This document shows, in pieces, positions 33,154-43,263 of a DNA stretch of 64,000 nucleotides (position 1 is the first letter of the stretch; each line of letters opens with the position of its first letter). The stretch spans positions 3,534,001 through 3,598,000 of the forward strand of contig OU342630.1 of NCBI GenBank assembly GCA_910589415.1, in the 5' to 3' direction. The DNA is from Malachius bipustulatus. Its lineage: Eukaryota > Arthropoda > Insecta > Coleoptera > Melyridae. The notes below the pieces were generated by a model, which had not been told where the DNA came from, made no database searches, and saw nothing but the letters and a program-made list of their open reading frames with translations. The translations under genes were made by a program, and so were the position numbers.

Positions 33154-33405
33154 CAACCTATCTTAACCCTTAACTGGTGACGTGGTGCCATTTGTGACCC
33201 CAGAGAATATCCAAAACCGCACACCGCTTATGCGCAAACGCGAATTTTTACCAGCGCTTCAGTACCTTCAAGTTGATCAGTTGTGAGTGTACTGCCGATA
33301 GGTTCACGTCGATTGTATGCGTAATATTAGCAATATAGGTAAGTAAAGACAGAGTGGGGTCTTCCATGACCCCACGTCACCAGTTATGTAACTTTATTTG
33401 GGTTC

Positions 33406-34401
33406 ATGCAGATGTTAATTTTTTACAGAATAATGTCAAATAATTCCAAGATAGTTCAGTATGAAGACCCCAACTTTGAAAGTACAGTACTACAATGGTT
33501 CGAGGATCCCAATAATGAAATTTTTGATGAAGATGATGCAAATGAAAGGGACTCTGGCCGACAAAATGGTAGCTTAGACGAAGGCGAAGAAGAAACCATA
33601 GATGATATCGTACAGGATGACAATACAGCTACAGAAGCAAGTTATTCTAGCGAAGATGATGAGCACCCATCAGTAACTGAGGATTCAGAAAACGATCTAG
33701 CTTTTTATGGGAAAAATAACTTCAAGTGGTCTCGGTCTGAGCCTACGCGGAGCAGGAGAACAGAAGCTCACAATATTGTTAGGTTCCTTCCAGGACTAAG
33801 GGGACCAATGAGAAATTTAGACAAGAATGCAGAACCATATACTATTTGGAAGCATTTATTTAGTGAGAACATGATAGAGGAAGTGGTCAACAGGACGAAT
33901 GAGAAGTTACGCACGGAAAGGACAAAATACAAGAGAATAGATAAACCTGAAATGAGAGACTTAGACATAATAGAACTAAAAGCTTTCTTAGGCCTGCTTT
34001 ATTACTCCGGTGTCTTCAAATCAAACCACGAGCACTTAGATGCTATGTTTTCAACAGATGGCACCGGTCGCGACATAATTAGAAATACAATGTCGCTGAA
34101 ACGATCTTCGACTATCTTATCCCATTTGAGATTTGACAATGCTGATGACAGGATTATGCGAGTACTTGGAGACAAAGCTGTTGCGATATCAGGACTATTT
34201 GACAAATTAGTAACTAATTCACAGCAGTGCTACTGTATAGGGCATTATGCGTGCATTGATGAAATGCTGGTAGGTTTCAGGGGTAGATGCCACTTCCGCA
34301 TGTATATGCCAAATAAACCTAATAAATATGGCTTGAAAATTATGATCTTAGCTGACGCACGAACATCATATACAGTGCATTTCTTTTTCAATGCACCATA
34401 G
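33406..34401 (+). pseudogene. piggyBac transposase, N-terminal and first catalytic half
   Basis: The gene-like start is ATG 33406 or the in-frame Met of MSNNSK at about 33433. Residues 10-105 are acidic and Ser-rich, as in piggyBac/PGBD4-like proteins. The DDE_Tnp_1_7-type domain follows: YTIWKHLFS, IIELKAFLGLLYYSG, SLKRSSTILSHLRFDNADD, the first catalytic Asp in YACIDEMLVGFRGRC (residue 285) and the second in ILADART (residue 317). Genuine sequence ends at 34372; the last nine codons to 34401 are read from the inserted mariner-like TIR. It acts by TTAA-targeted cut-and-paste in other copies, but this one is split. Confidence 0.92.
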
Positions 34402-34697
34402 GGATTTACATGTAAAAAATGGATCTCGTGTTAATGGTTTTCCTGGGGTAAATTTCTGAAATTTTTTTTTGTGGAATTTTAAAATACAGTATTCTACACC
34501 TTATTTTGAAGATCTGCTACCACTGGGAGCAATACTTATTTAGATAAAAATTAAAAAGTGGAACCATTTCTACTGATTTTTTAAAATAGGTTGCCATGCT
34601 CGTTCACTGACATCTATCAAGCCTATGACATTTTAATAATAATTTTCTAATTTTCAAAATCAGTTTGAAATCAGTGTGAAAAAATAGAACAAGCAGA

Positions 34698-35769
34698 ATG
34701 CCGGAAGTGTATACTACCGAAGAAAAAGTGGGTATGGTGATTTCTTACATAAGAGGTCTTTCTTGTAGAGAAGTGTGCGATAATTTTGCTGTGCAATTCC
34801 CAAACAGACCTATTCCTGATCACGCTAGCGTTTTAAGGAATTATTACAATAATTTCTTAAAAAATGGCTGTGTAAATTTGGAACACCAGCATAAGAAACC
34901 AAGAAAAACAGTTGTTACCGAAGCTCTCAGACAAGATGTTTGCTTAGTGATAGAAGAACAGCCTTCAACTAGTTTATCAAAAATGTCCAACCAACTGGGA
35001 GTATCTAGAAGCAGCTGCTACAGGGCTTTAAAAAATGAAAAGTTCAAGAGCTACAAAGTTCACAACTCACAGGAACTTTTAGAGCGTGACTTTTATCCGA
35101 GAATGGAATTTTGCGAGTTTTGGATGGAACGAATTAATAGAAACCCAAATGTACAAAATTTGATTTTGTTTTCTGATGAAAAAACGTTTATGCTGAATGG
35201 TAGCGTCAATAAACAAACATCAGAATATGGTCGCGAAAAAACCCATACATTTTTCATGAAACTCACACTCAGTGGCCACAGAAACTTAACGTATGGGCAG
35301 GAATTCTAGGAAATCACATCATTGGGCCCTTTTTTATTGACGGGTCTTTAAATAGCGCAAAATATTTGCAGTTACTTTGAGAAAAAGTCCTCCCGTCTGT
35401 ACGCAGACTTCCTTTAAATGGGCAAGTAATTTTACAGCAAGACGGAGCACCCCCTCATAGTACACGTGAAATTACACAGTTCTTAAATGCTGAGTTTGAT
35501 GAATGGATTGGTCGGTTTGGACCATTGAAATGGCCCGCTAGAAGCCCAGATTTGACACCTCTTGATTTTTTTTTTTTGGATACTTGGCCAGCAAAGTTTT
35601 TGACGACATAAGAGAAAGACCAAACAATTTGGAAGAACTAAAGCAAAGAATTAATGAAGCTTCTAATACAATAGTTGTTAGACAATTACAAAATGTAAAG
35701 CGGCATTTTCGGGAAAGATTAGGACATTGTTTAGCAGCTTCTGGACGACAGTTTGAATATTTGATTTAG
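34698..35769 (+). pseudogene. mariner-like transposase with DD40D spacing, frameshifted
   Basis: The start ATG 34698 opens a helix-turn-helix region (VYTTEEKVGMVISYIRGLS), a second HTH (SLSKMSNQLGVSRSSCYRAL) and the first catalytic Asp in LILFSDEKTF. A frameshift near 35240 ends that frame at 35309. The next frame has LNVWAGILGNHIIGPFF, the second Asp in LQQDGAPPH, and WPARSPDLTPLDFF with the third; 40 residues separate the last two. A TGA near 35376 and a shift in the T run near 35570 break it again; the C-terminus (35584-35769) follows with NLEELKQRINEAS. It is a DDE cut-and-paste transposase family protein, here inactive. Confidence 0.88.
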
Positions 35770-35933
35770 ATTTTTAATTTATTGTTTTACAAATAAATTG
35801 TTTAATACACGCTGTGTTCCCTTCTGTCTTTTTTGCTAAGCATAAGTTAGGCATTCTTAGGTAGCTAGTAGCTACTTTGTTTGATTTTGTTGTTTAAATT
35901 GATTTAAATAATAATAAAGTAATGATTAAAATG

Positions 35934-36438
35934 CAGCGCCGGATCTATGGGGGGGGGGCAAGCCAGGGCCCATGCCCCCGGCGGCAAATTTAGGGGGCGG
36001 CAAATTCCAGCTTGGTAGACGTATGGTCAAACTGTCAAAGCTGCGTTAATGTAACGATACAACTCACCAATAACGTAACTTTGACCATTGAGTACCTGTA
36101 CTACTAGTACCTGTGTTTACAGGTTGACATTATGAGCGTGCCAAGAAGAAAACTATCGGGAGCAGAATTTAGGAAAAAAGCTAAACTTAAGGGGTTGCAG
36201 GGGAAACAATTTGCGACCATGATGAAAAAATGGCTAGCGAAGGAAGTGGCCTGTCAGGATCTGCAACAACTTCCGAACTAGTCAAGGACCTTGTGATGTT
36301 CTATCCGCGAGGCCTATGTCCATCATTAGGCATCTGATTGCTGAAATAATGATGATGATAAAAATAAAAATATAGACTGGCGGGGGCGGCATTTTTCAGT
36401 TTTTGCCCCGCCTCGAAAAAATTCAAGATCCAGGGCTC
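35934..36438 (+). mobile_element. hAT-type element, 505 bp, nested in the mariner-like element
   Basis: It starts CAGCGCCGGATCT and its right end reads, reverse complemented, GAGCCCTGGATCT. It is flanked by the 8-bp direct repeat TTAAAATG (35926-35933 and 36439-36446). The GC/G-rich ends (a run of ten G near 35950) contrast with the AT-rich host. Confidence 0.85.
36132..36281 (+). pseudogene. hAT transposase N-terminal fragment
   Basis: A 49-codon frame beginning MSVPRRKLSGAEFRKKAKLK. The basic K-L-S-G-A-E-(F/Y)-R-K-K-A start is typical of hAT-family, ZMYM/BED-containing insect and vertebrate transposase-like proteins. The frame ends at TAG 36279-36281 with nothing of the catalytic domain left, consistent with an internal-deletion element. 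Confidence 0.55.
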
Positions 36439-36724
36439 TTAAAATGTCATAGGAATGATAGATGTCAGTGAACGAGCATTTTAAAAAATCCTATTTTGTC
36501 TATCCCACCTATTTTAAAAAATCAGTAGAAATGGTTCCACTTTTTAATTTTTATCTAAATAAGTATTGCTCCCAGTGGTAGCAGATCTTCAAAATAAGGT
36601 GTAGAATACTGTGTTTTAAGATTCCACAAAAAAAAATTCAGAAATTTACCCCAGGAAAACCATTAACACGAGGTCCATTTTTTACATGTAAATCCCTATG
36701 GTGCATTGAAAAAGAAATGCACTG

Positions 36725-36914
36725 TATGTATAATGCATACATATATACAGGTAAAAACAGTGATGGTCGTGGTCTTTCTGATGCCGAGAGAAAATTAGCT
36801 GTGCCTACACAATCAGTGCTACAATTATGCAAACCAATTTATGGCACCAATAGGAACGTTACCGCCGATAATTGGTTTTCTTCTTGTGAATTGGTTCAGT
36901 TGTTAAAGAGTTAA
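36725..36914 (+). pseudogene. piggyBac transposase, third catalytic segment
   Basis: Continues the gene split at 34372: YNAYIYTGK, then LPxx-like sequence VLQLCKPIYG and the third catalytic Asp in NVTADNWFSSCELVQ (GAT at 36867-36869). It stops at 36912-36914 (TAA). The remaining family C-terminus, including the cysteine-rich zinc domain, is absent. Confidence 0.9.
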
Positions 36915-36921
36915 AAATCTC

Positions 36922-37142
36922 AAAATCAAAGCGTAGAATTCGGAATTCGAACTTCGCGTAATAAAAATTGCGCAGCAGTGAGTAATGCCCTTTAAACTTG
37001 ATACTAAAACATGTCTCAGCCGAATAATCTTACCGACGAAGAGATTATGTACACACCACCCGATATTGTTGCAAGAGCATCAGTAGTCGCGAATGATTTA
37101 CTACCAATAAAATCAAGGAAAATGTATGAAAAAATCTATTAA
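36922..37142 (+). pseudogene. Crypton-like tyrosine recombinase N-terminus, copy 2
   Basis: Direct repeat of 32999-33120. ATG 37011 opens a 43-codon frame: an acidic start (NNLTDEE), then PPDIVARASVVANDLLPIKS and RKMYEKIY before TAA 37140-37142. The pattern L-L-P-x-K-S-x-x-x-Y-x-x-x-Y is characteristic of the N-terminal SAM-like core-binding region of insect Crypton/phage-integrase-type recombinases. No catalytic domain follows. The match is by pattern recognition only. Confidence 0.45.
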
Positions 37143-37892
37143 TCTTTTCTATGAAATAAAAAAGGGTCGTAGAAAAAATAGTGTATGGAACTCGCAGATA
37201 ATGTCTATTAATACGCTCTTATGATGGTTAAGACACTCGCCTACGCGAATAGCCTTCATTATAAGCTCGTTGCATAATATACTATAATGTTATATACCTA
37301 ATACCAATTTTGATGGAATATGGTTATTAATAAACTATTTTATACTAATTCTGTAAAATATACTATATGGGTAATCTATACAACCAAATACCATTTTTAT
37401 ATATCACTATAACGAATAAATAACATATCACTTTGTGGGATGGTTTTTGGTGTCTACTCAATCCACACACATAATGTTTGACCATTATTTCGGTTTGAAT
37501 AATATACATCTGTTTAATTTGTCATGAATTAAGTATATAGTTAACACCCTAGATAAATACAGATTGTTACAGACTGTTACAGATACAGACTGTTACATCT
37601 GTAACAGCTCCAAATATCGCAAAACGGCTTACATATTGTGTCAATCTTCATTTTTCATTTGTTACTTTACAGTGTGCTTGAAATTTTATTATTGAAATCC
37701 GATAGTTTTCATCACCCTGTATTAAAATTTGAATCACATGTTATGAAAAGTTAAGATAGTGACATGTTAGCCGTTTTCTGGTATTTTGAGCCGTTTTCGA
37801 TTTCAAAATGAGAAATTGCAATTTTCGCTTGTATGTCTATAACTCATGAACTGCTCAATTTAAAATACAATACCAAAATATACATGGTGTCC

Positions 37893-37942
<50 letters not shown>

Positions 37943-38400
37943 AGAATATCATCATTACTTACTAAAAGTACATCCTGTACCAAAAAATGATACTTCAATT
38001 GGAATTTATTTATGGAATTTATTCATTACTTATGACGTGCACTCTATTATTTAATACGCTTTTCACATCTAAACTAAAGCGTATCGGACACATTCATGTT
38101 TATTAAAAATAAAATGATAAAATTAGGTGATCTATCATCTGTCAAAGTTTGTCATAGAGCTTATAGAGCATCCTGTATAATCCTTTAGGTGTAATTCTTA
38201 CCAGTTTTGCAAGTACATAATCTATTTTATCTATTGATACACAACGTGACTTCTTGGAAAGTAATAACGTCCTTAAGTAGTATTATCTACAAAAAAAATA
38301 CTATATATACTGTTTGATTGTCTCTGTTTAGGAATGTGCTTAATTTGACATTTCCTACTTTACCGCAGCGAAGCTGTGCTTTCGCTTGAAGCCACCGAAA
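37143..38400. other. AT-rich stretch with a foldback-core repeat and A45 tract
   Basis: About 37614-37890 repeats the foldback core (CAAAACGGCTTACAT, AAAAGTTAAGATAG, TTAGCCGTTTTC). A run of 45 consecutive A lies at 37897-37941. No gene is recognised. Confidence 0.5.
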
Positions 38401-38658
38401 TCAGAAATCAAATATTCCATTTCGTCCCTGATCCGCTGGGGCATTTCCGGATTCTGAAACGCCTTGCTTCAGTCCAAACTCGTCTCGATACACATTTGCA
38501 TATTCCACGCGCGGCCCATTCTGTACAAGATTCGGTACTGAGACTGCTTTAATCAGGAGAGTATTCACGCGTACCCCCAGAGAATTTCCAGTAAGTGAGT
38601 TACTCATGTAGATTCTGCAGGAAGCAGTAGATATTAATACGCCGCTTGGGGATGTCAT
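38401..38658 (-). other. 85-codon open frame, exon-like, unidentified
   Basis: Less AT-rich than its surroundings. The minus-strand frame encodes a mixed, globular-looking sequence containing SLTGNSLGVRVNTLLIKAV and GPRVEYANVYRDEFGL, unlike the low-complexity peptides of random AT-rich frames. I recognise no family. Clear splice sites at its edges were not found. It could be a host exon, a pseudo-exon, or chance. Confidence 0.25.
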
Positions 38659-39590
38659 TGATTATTTTTTCATTCTTGATTTGTAGGTCAACGGTAAATA
38701 AAATATTTCTTGCTAAGAAAACTCTCTCTATACTTTCAGGCTTTTAGCCCTTTATTTTAGGTTTTAATACACAACATGCTTCAACACTCCGAAAGTTAGC
38801 TACAGCACATAGAGTCTTTTCAGTTGATAAAACTATAAAATTAAAGATTATGATTATTCAGAGTTTTACAGATTCAATCTTACACAAGAATTTTTTCCGA
38901 CGCTCACCTTAATAATGAAGTCTTTATTTGTTCACACGATACATTGAAATTGCAACACGTTGTGAATGATTCGACCGTTGCATGTTGAAAATAATAAAAT
39001 TTAACCCAAATACAATTTTTTTTGATTAAATAAATAAAATATTTACCTTTAGCATTAATCAAGCCACTTAATTTGGATCACGCTGCGGAAATTCCACAAA
39101 AATCGCATCAGAAAATTAAAATGTCATGAAAATTCCCTTAAAATATCTATAAAATGTAGCTCTGTTTCCACAAGCGCTTCGAAGTGTTCAGTCAGGGACT
39201 TAGGGATTAATCCAGGAGCTGTAAGTGGTTTGTGATCGGTAAGCTCCTAGGGAGTAACGGATCCTTCACAAGATTCTTCGTAGCCTTCATCGCTCACCGT
39301 CAATTATTGCTGTCGATGTGCTAACAGCGCAGCTTCAGGATTAAAGTGTGGATGAGAAAGAGGGTATGGCGCATTATTTGACCAGACAGATTGGCGAATA
39401 CTTAGGAGAAGAAAATAATTTTTCTCGGTGCAAAAATATACCTTTATAAAAGACTGGAAGTACTGAAATCTAGCATATTTATTATATTATGCTAGAATAT
39501 ATTATAGATAACGTCGATTGTTATGCATTTCTAGTTTTCTTCTCAAATCCCCTATGTAGACACCCTAATTCATCATGAATGATCGGTAAA
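38659..39590. other. unassigned stretch
   Basis: No coding region, repeat or RNA recognised. Confidence 0.35.
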
Positions 39591-39599
39591 TGAGTAGAG

Positions 39600-39760
39600 T
39601 TTTGTTGTGGAATGACTTATTCTTTATTGGCTACAACGTTCAATGCCCTACCGGTTTCGGTGCAAAGACCATCATCAGGGGCAACGGACGGCTGAAAGCA
39701 GAGCGGTTTAAATTGTCCCAAGGGCTGGCAAGTTGATTTCACACATAATCATCAATTCGG
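39600..39760 (-). other. non-LTR/Penelope-type 3' end motif
   Basis: The minus strand reads CCTGATGATGGTCTTTGCAC, then CGAAACCGGTAGGGC and CAATAAAGAATAAG. A CCTGATGATGG...CGAAACCGGT...AATAAA order recurs at 3' ends of several Penelope-like and non-LTR elements. No RT sequence adjoins it, so only a tail is present. Confidence 0.35.
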
Positions 39761-40136
39761 AATCAGAGATCAATCATGCAACAGCTGCACCTCATTAAAA
39801 TTTTGCTTCAGGAACCGGAACGTGGCTCCGTGGTGAATTTTCTAAGCCGAATAGATCCCAGAGAATTCATAGCCAACTTTTGTTTTTCTTAAAGCCTTCA
39901 ATTGTTTTTCATGTCATTGATTTGATTTTAATTGATTTTCTTAATATTGAGCGACATGAATAAACAATACGGCGGTCATTAGACAAAGAAAACTGGACTT
40001 TGAAATCTCTAGGATCTTGACAGCTTAGAAAATTTTTGGTACAAAGAAAAAATTTATAACGTTAAATGGGTTTTGATTACTTCTGTATAAACTTCACAAT
40101 ATTATTATCAAGTTATTCTCAATGATAATAAAGATA

Positions 40137-40489
40137 CAGGGTGTCCCAATATTCCATGGACATGGAGCAACCACAGATTACTGAGGTAAAAAAAAGTCGC
40201 TCGGACCAAACTTATCTCTATACCAAAGTGCTTCGTTTGTCCGTTAGAGGGCTTCAAAGTCTTTTGAAAATTTTAGTTTTTTTGAAATAGCTCAAAGTCG
40301 GCTGATTCCAATTCGATGAAATTTGGTAGGTAAATTTCTTATTAAAAGTACTAACTTCTGATGTACATGATAATTTGACGGAAACCCGGGAAGGGGTTAA
40401 ACTACCCCTTCCCGGTAATCCCGGTAATTCCGGTAATTACCCCAGTAATCTGTGGTTGCTCCATGTCCATGGAATATTGGGACATCCTG
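40137..40489. mobile_element. foldback element, 353 bp, TA target
   Basis: Left end CAGGGTGTCCCAATATTCCA, right end its reverse complement with one change (GGGACATCCTG). Arms of about 60 bp include the GGACATGGAGCAACCACAGA block. TA flanks both sides (40135-40136 and 40490-40491). Noncoding. Confidence 0.88.
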
Positions 40490-40491
40490 TA

Positions 40492-41426
40492 TATGTTCAG
40501 TTTTTTTCAGCATTTTCCAGCAACAAATGAAGTTTTCATAAATTTTGTTTTAGATTTTTATTAAGCATACAATTGTACAACTTTTCTCTAAAAACCGACT
40601 CTTTATCTCCTATGCTTTAGGAGATCCCAATGTTGAGCCAGCCAAAAGTGATCAGTATATAATGACTTCTTCCCCGCTCCAAGAGGTTTCTTATTTTAAA
40701 TAATATAAAAAGACTATTTTTATGCAACCAGAATCATCAAAATCAGTGCTGCAGTGCTGTATATGAGGACTTCCAACTAATGCCTGTTTTAAGTATTCAT
40801 TGACGCAACTATTATCATTGATCTATCACTAAAAAAGTGACATAAACTAAATATTTGAATTACAGACGTACGACAACATCCAATATGTTTGGTATCCCTA
40901 TCGAACTTGCTAGTATCTAGATACCTATAAGTCTTTTAACTGAAATAATTCTAACCCATGCCAACCCTTCGTAGGGTGATGGACCGAATTCAAGCGTCTG
41001 TGGCTGAGAGAAACGAGCGGCAATGAAATGATCGTGTAAGCAATCAGTCTGCGACGTGAACACGGACCGACAATGGATATGTGAGGATGACGGGGGCCAT
41101 GAGGGTTTCTAAGGGAGATGCTGAATTTGCGATTACATGTCCGTTGACCAAGCAGGGAATGTAACTCCTTGAAGAGAACATTGTGGGAAGTCGTCAAAAT
41201 GACTGGTTGTTAATGATATGATCTTGCTCTTATAATTTGATAGAATTTGTCAGAGAACCGGTTACATGTCTTCTGTATTTCACCTGTATTTATTACCTTT
41301 TAAATTGCACTTATTACTATATAGTTTTTGATTGAATTTCATATTATATTTCTTAGTATTATACTATTTGCCACCATAAATACATGGTGGCAAATATTAT
41401 AGAATACTGCTTTTCTCTCATAGGTA
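40492..41426. other. unassigned stretch
   Basis: Contains an open 90-codon minus-strand frame (40925-41197) without a recognised domain, in a slightly GC-richer patch. Otherwise AT-rich. Confidence 0.3.
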
Positions 41427-41708
41427 CACTTACAGGGTGACCGATTTTATTTAAAATTGGCTGGAGGAGATTAAAAAAAATGATCCGAATACGATAGGCA
41501 CATCTTCGTCAATCTAGGCATACAACGTGGTCCAAAAATTAATCCATTTTTTTTTTTAATGGAACTTTTTTTAGCCCTGTACACCTATTATTACATTTTC
41601 AAATTATCCGAGAAAATTCAGTAAGAATGGTAACTTTGAAGTTTATAACGAGTAACTTATGAGTTATAAATAAATTAAAATAATTTTCTCTTTCCATATC
41701 AGATCATA

Positions 41709-43096
41709 TCGACGCCGTCACGACAAAAAGGCGTAAGTGCCAAAATTTGTAAAATTACGTTATGGTATCTACTTGAAGAGGAAAATACGCCCAATCGACT
41801 AACACGACTGCTATAACCGCCATAAATTCGTATCGTGAAATATCCCAGTTCAAACTTGTGTAAGCGACAATCTGCAAACATTTTTAAGTGCGGATGAGAA
41901 CCGGTAAGCGACAAGTGACACACTAAACGCATGGTGTTTGTAGCCGTTACGCCTTTAACGAATTGTGAATAATTTATGACTATGATAAGTAATATAATAA
42001 TAGTACTACTTTATTTTAAAGAAATGAATGAAGAAATACTAGCTTCTAGTCGTTTTCCTTAATAATCAAAGAGAGAAATTGAGAAAAAAGAGATTTGTCG
42101 CTTAAGCCTTTTTGATGTTTTATTTTAAGAAGGCGTAAACGACATTTTCCTGTGCATTATCAATGAATTTTCAATTGACTGTTTTTACTTTAATTATGAT
42201 CTATTGAGGGAAAACTAACTATCTCATGATAAAACCTCTTAATTATGTACCAAAAACACTCATACTATTTAAATCTACATCGTGATTTATTTTAATAATG
42301 CTGTATTAAAAAAATGTTTCTGAATAGTGCTTACGCCTTTTTCAGAAAATGGAAACTCGCGGGCGAAGAATTTTGAATTTGGTTTTGAAAGAAGAGACAA
42401 CGAATCTCGTTACAAATAATTGTCATAATAATATTGAAGATAATAACATCGATCACTTATTAAATGAGGCTTTATTAAATGATATAGTTTTCCTGGATCA
42501 ATGCGAAACCGTTGATACAAAAATCAATTGTGTTCAGTGTATCTACTGATTTTTATAAATTTTTGTATGCTACAGGTATTATTTTTTAGAGTTATTAAAT
42601 TTTAGTTTTAGTTTTTTGAACTTATATGAATTTCGAGTTTATGAAGAATAGTTATTGTTTTGTTATTTTATCTTTGTTATGTTTATCATTAAAAAATACG
42701 AAACATCGTGGCTTTTAATTTTCATAACTTTTGTTGGATTTTACTTTATAGCAAAAAACACAGTAGAAAGACCTAAATCGGTGTCAAAAATACGAGGGCG
42801 TAAGCTCCAATCAAAATAAAAAAATGTGCAGTTGCAAAGACGTAAGTACCCTCAAAAAGGCGTATTCACCAACGCTAAAATTTTAAAAAGGCTTAAGCGA
42901 CATTTATTTAAATAAAATAAACATTGTAAAAATTGAACGCCATTGTTTATCAAAATAAATTATCTGCTTAAACAATCTGTTCACTAGCAAAAAAATTTTA
43001 ACTTCAACGTGAAGATTTCACCCTATAAACGGTTTTTTGCTTCTCCTGTAAAATTTTATGTTTGCCGCTTACGCCCTTTTGTCGTGACGGCGTCGA
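41709..43096. mobile_element. 1388-bp TA-flanked TIR element rich in GGCGTAAG motifs
   Basis: Terminal inverted repeats of about 28 bp: TCGACGCCGTCACGACAAAA followed by (A/G)GGCGTAAG on the left, and the reverse complement on the right. TA flanks both ends (41707-41708 and 43097-43098). The motif GGCGTAAG or a close variant occurs about ten times inside in both orientations (41730, 41946, 42101, 42132, 42330, 42797, 42839, 42859, 42890, 43068). Superfamily unknown; the TA target suggests Tc1/mariner-like chemistry. Confidence 0.75.
42349..42549 (+). CDS. 66-codon frame inside the GGCGTAAG element, unidentified
   Basis: Starts METRGRRILNLVLKEETTNL and continues Asn/Asp/Leu-rich to a stop at 42549. 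A GGCGTAAG motif (inverted) lies 12 bp upstream of the ATG. The beginning resembles the N-termini of predicted insect proteins I have seen associated with repeats, but I cannot name the family and no catalytic domain follows. Possibly the 5' remnant of the element's own gene; possibly chance. Confidence 0.3.
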   Translation: METRGRRILNLVLKEETTNLVTNNCHNNIEDNNIDHLLNEALLNDIVFLDQCETVDTKINCVQCIY

Positions 43097-43263
43097 TATT
43101 GAAAATGGCTATGTTCGTATCTAAACTTTTCATGTGGTATCCTATTCTTTTTCTGAAATTCTTATACAGGGTTATGGAAAATCTGTGTGACAGAATGTGA
43201 CAGAATGTTCCTTTGAAAATAACAAAAGTTGTATGGCATACAGCGATATTGGAGTACCCTATA

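Larger units (their letters stand above)
34373..36724 (+). mobile_element. long-TIR Tc1/mariner-like element, 2352 bp
   Basis: Ends are CAGTGCATTTCTTTTTCAAT and its exact reverse complement, flanked by TA (34371-34372 and 36725-36726). The inverted repeats extend about 265-285 bp (34373-about 34640 and about 36440-36724). Excising it with one TA rejoins the piggyBac codons in frame, proving the boundaries. It encodes a broken transposase and itself carries a 505-bp hAT element immediately inside its right TIR. Confidence 0.93.
33177..36914 (+). mobile_element. piggyBac-like element, 3' truncated, split by a mariner-like element
   Basis: The left end is CCCTTAACTGGTGACGTGG preceded by TTAA (33173-33176). 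An inverted subterminal copy of the same motif (CCCCACGTCACCAGTTA) occurs near 33369-33385. The transposase gene follows, is split at 34372/36725, and resumes to a stop at 36914. No right TIR or cysteine-rich domain is found before the second Crypton-like copy begins at 36922, so the 3' end is lost. Confidence 0.75.
41427..43260. mobile_element. foldback-family copy split by the GGCGTAAG element
   Basis: Sequence from CAGGGTGACCG (about 41433) to 41706, and after 43098 to CAGGGTTATGG (about 43166), resembles the foldback family (GTATCCTATT, AAACTTTTCATGTGG). Its middle is interrupted by a separate TA-flanked element. Confidence 0.45.

Noticed and set aside
37897..37941. A45 tract as a retrotransposon poly(A) tail
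   Set aside because: No LINE or SINE body or target duplication adjoins it; it follows a foldback-core repeat, so a homopolymer expansion is more likely.
41699..41932. 77-codon minus-strand frame
   Set aside because: It runs across the TIR boundary of the GGCGTAAG element into flanking DNA and shows no known domain.
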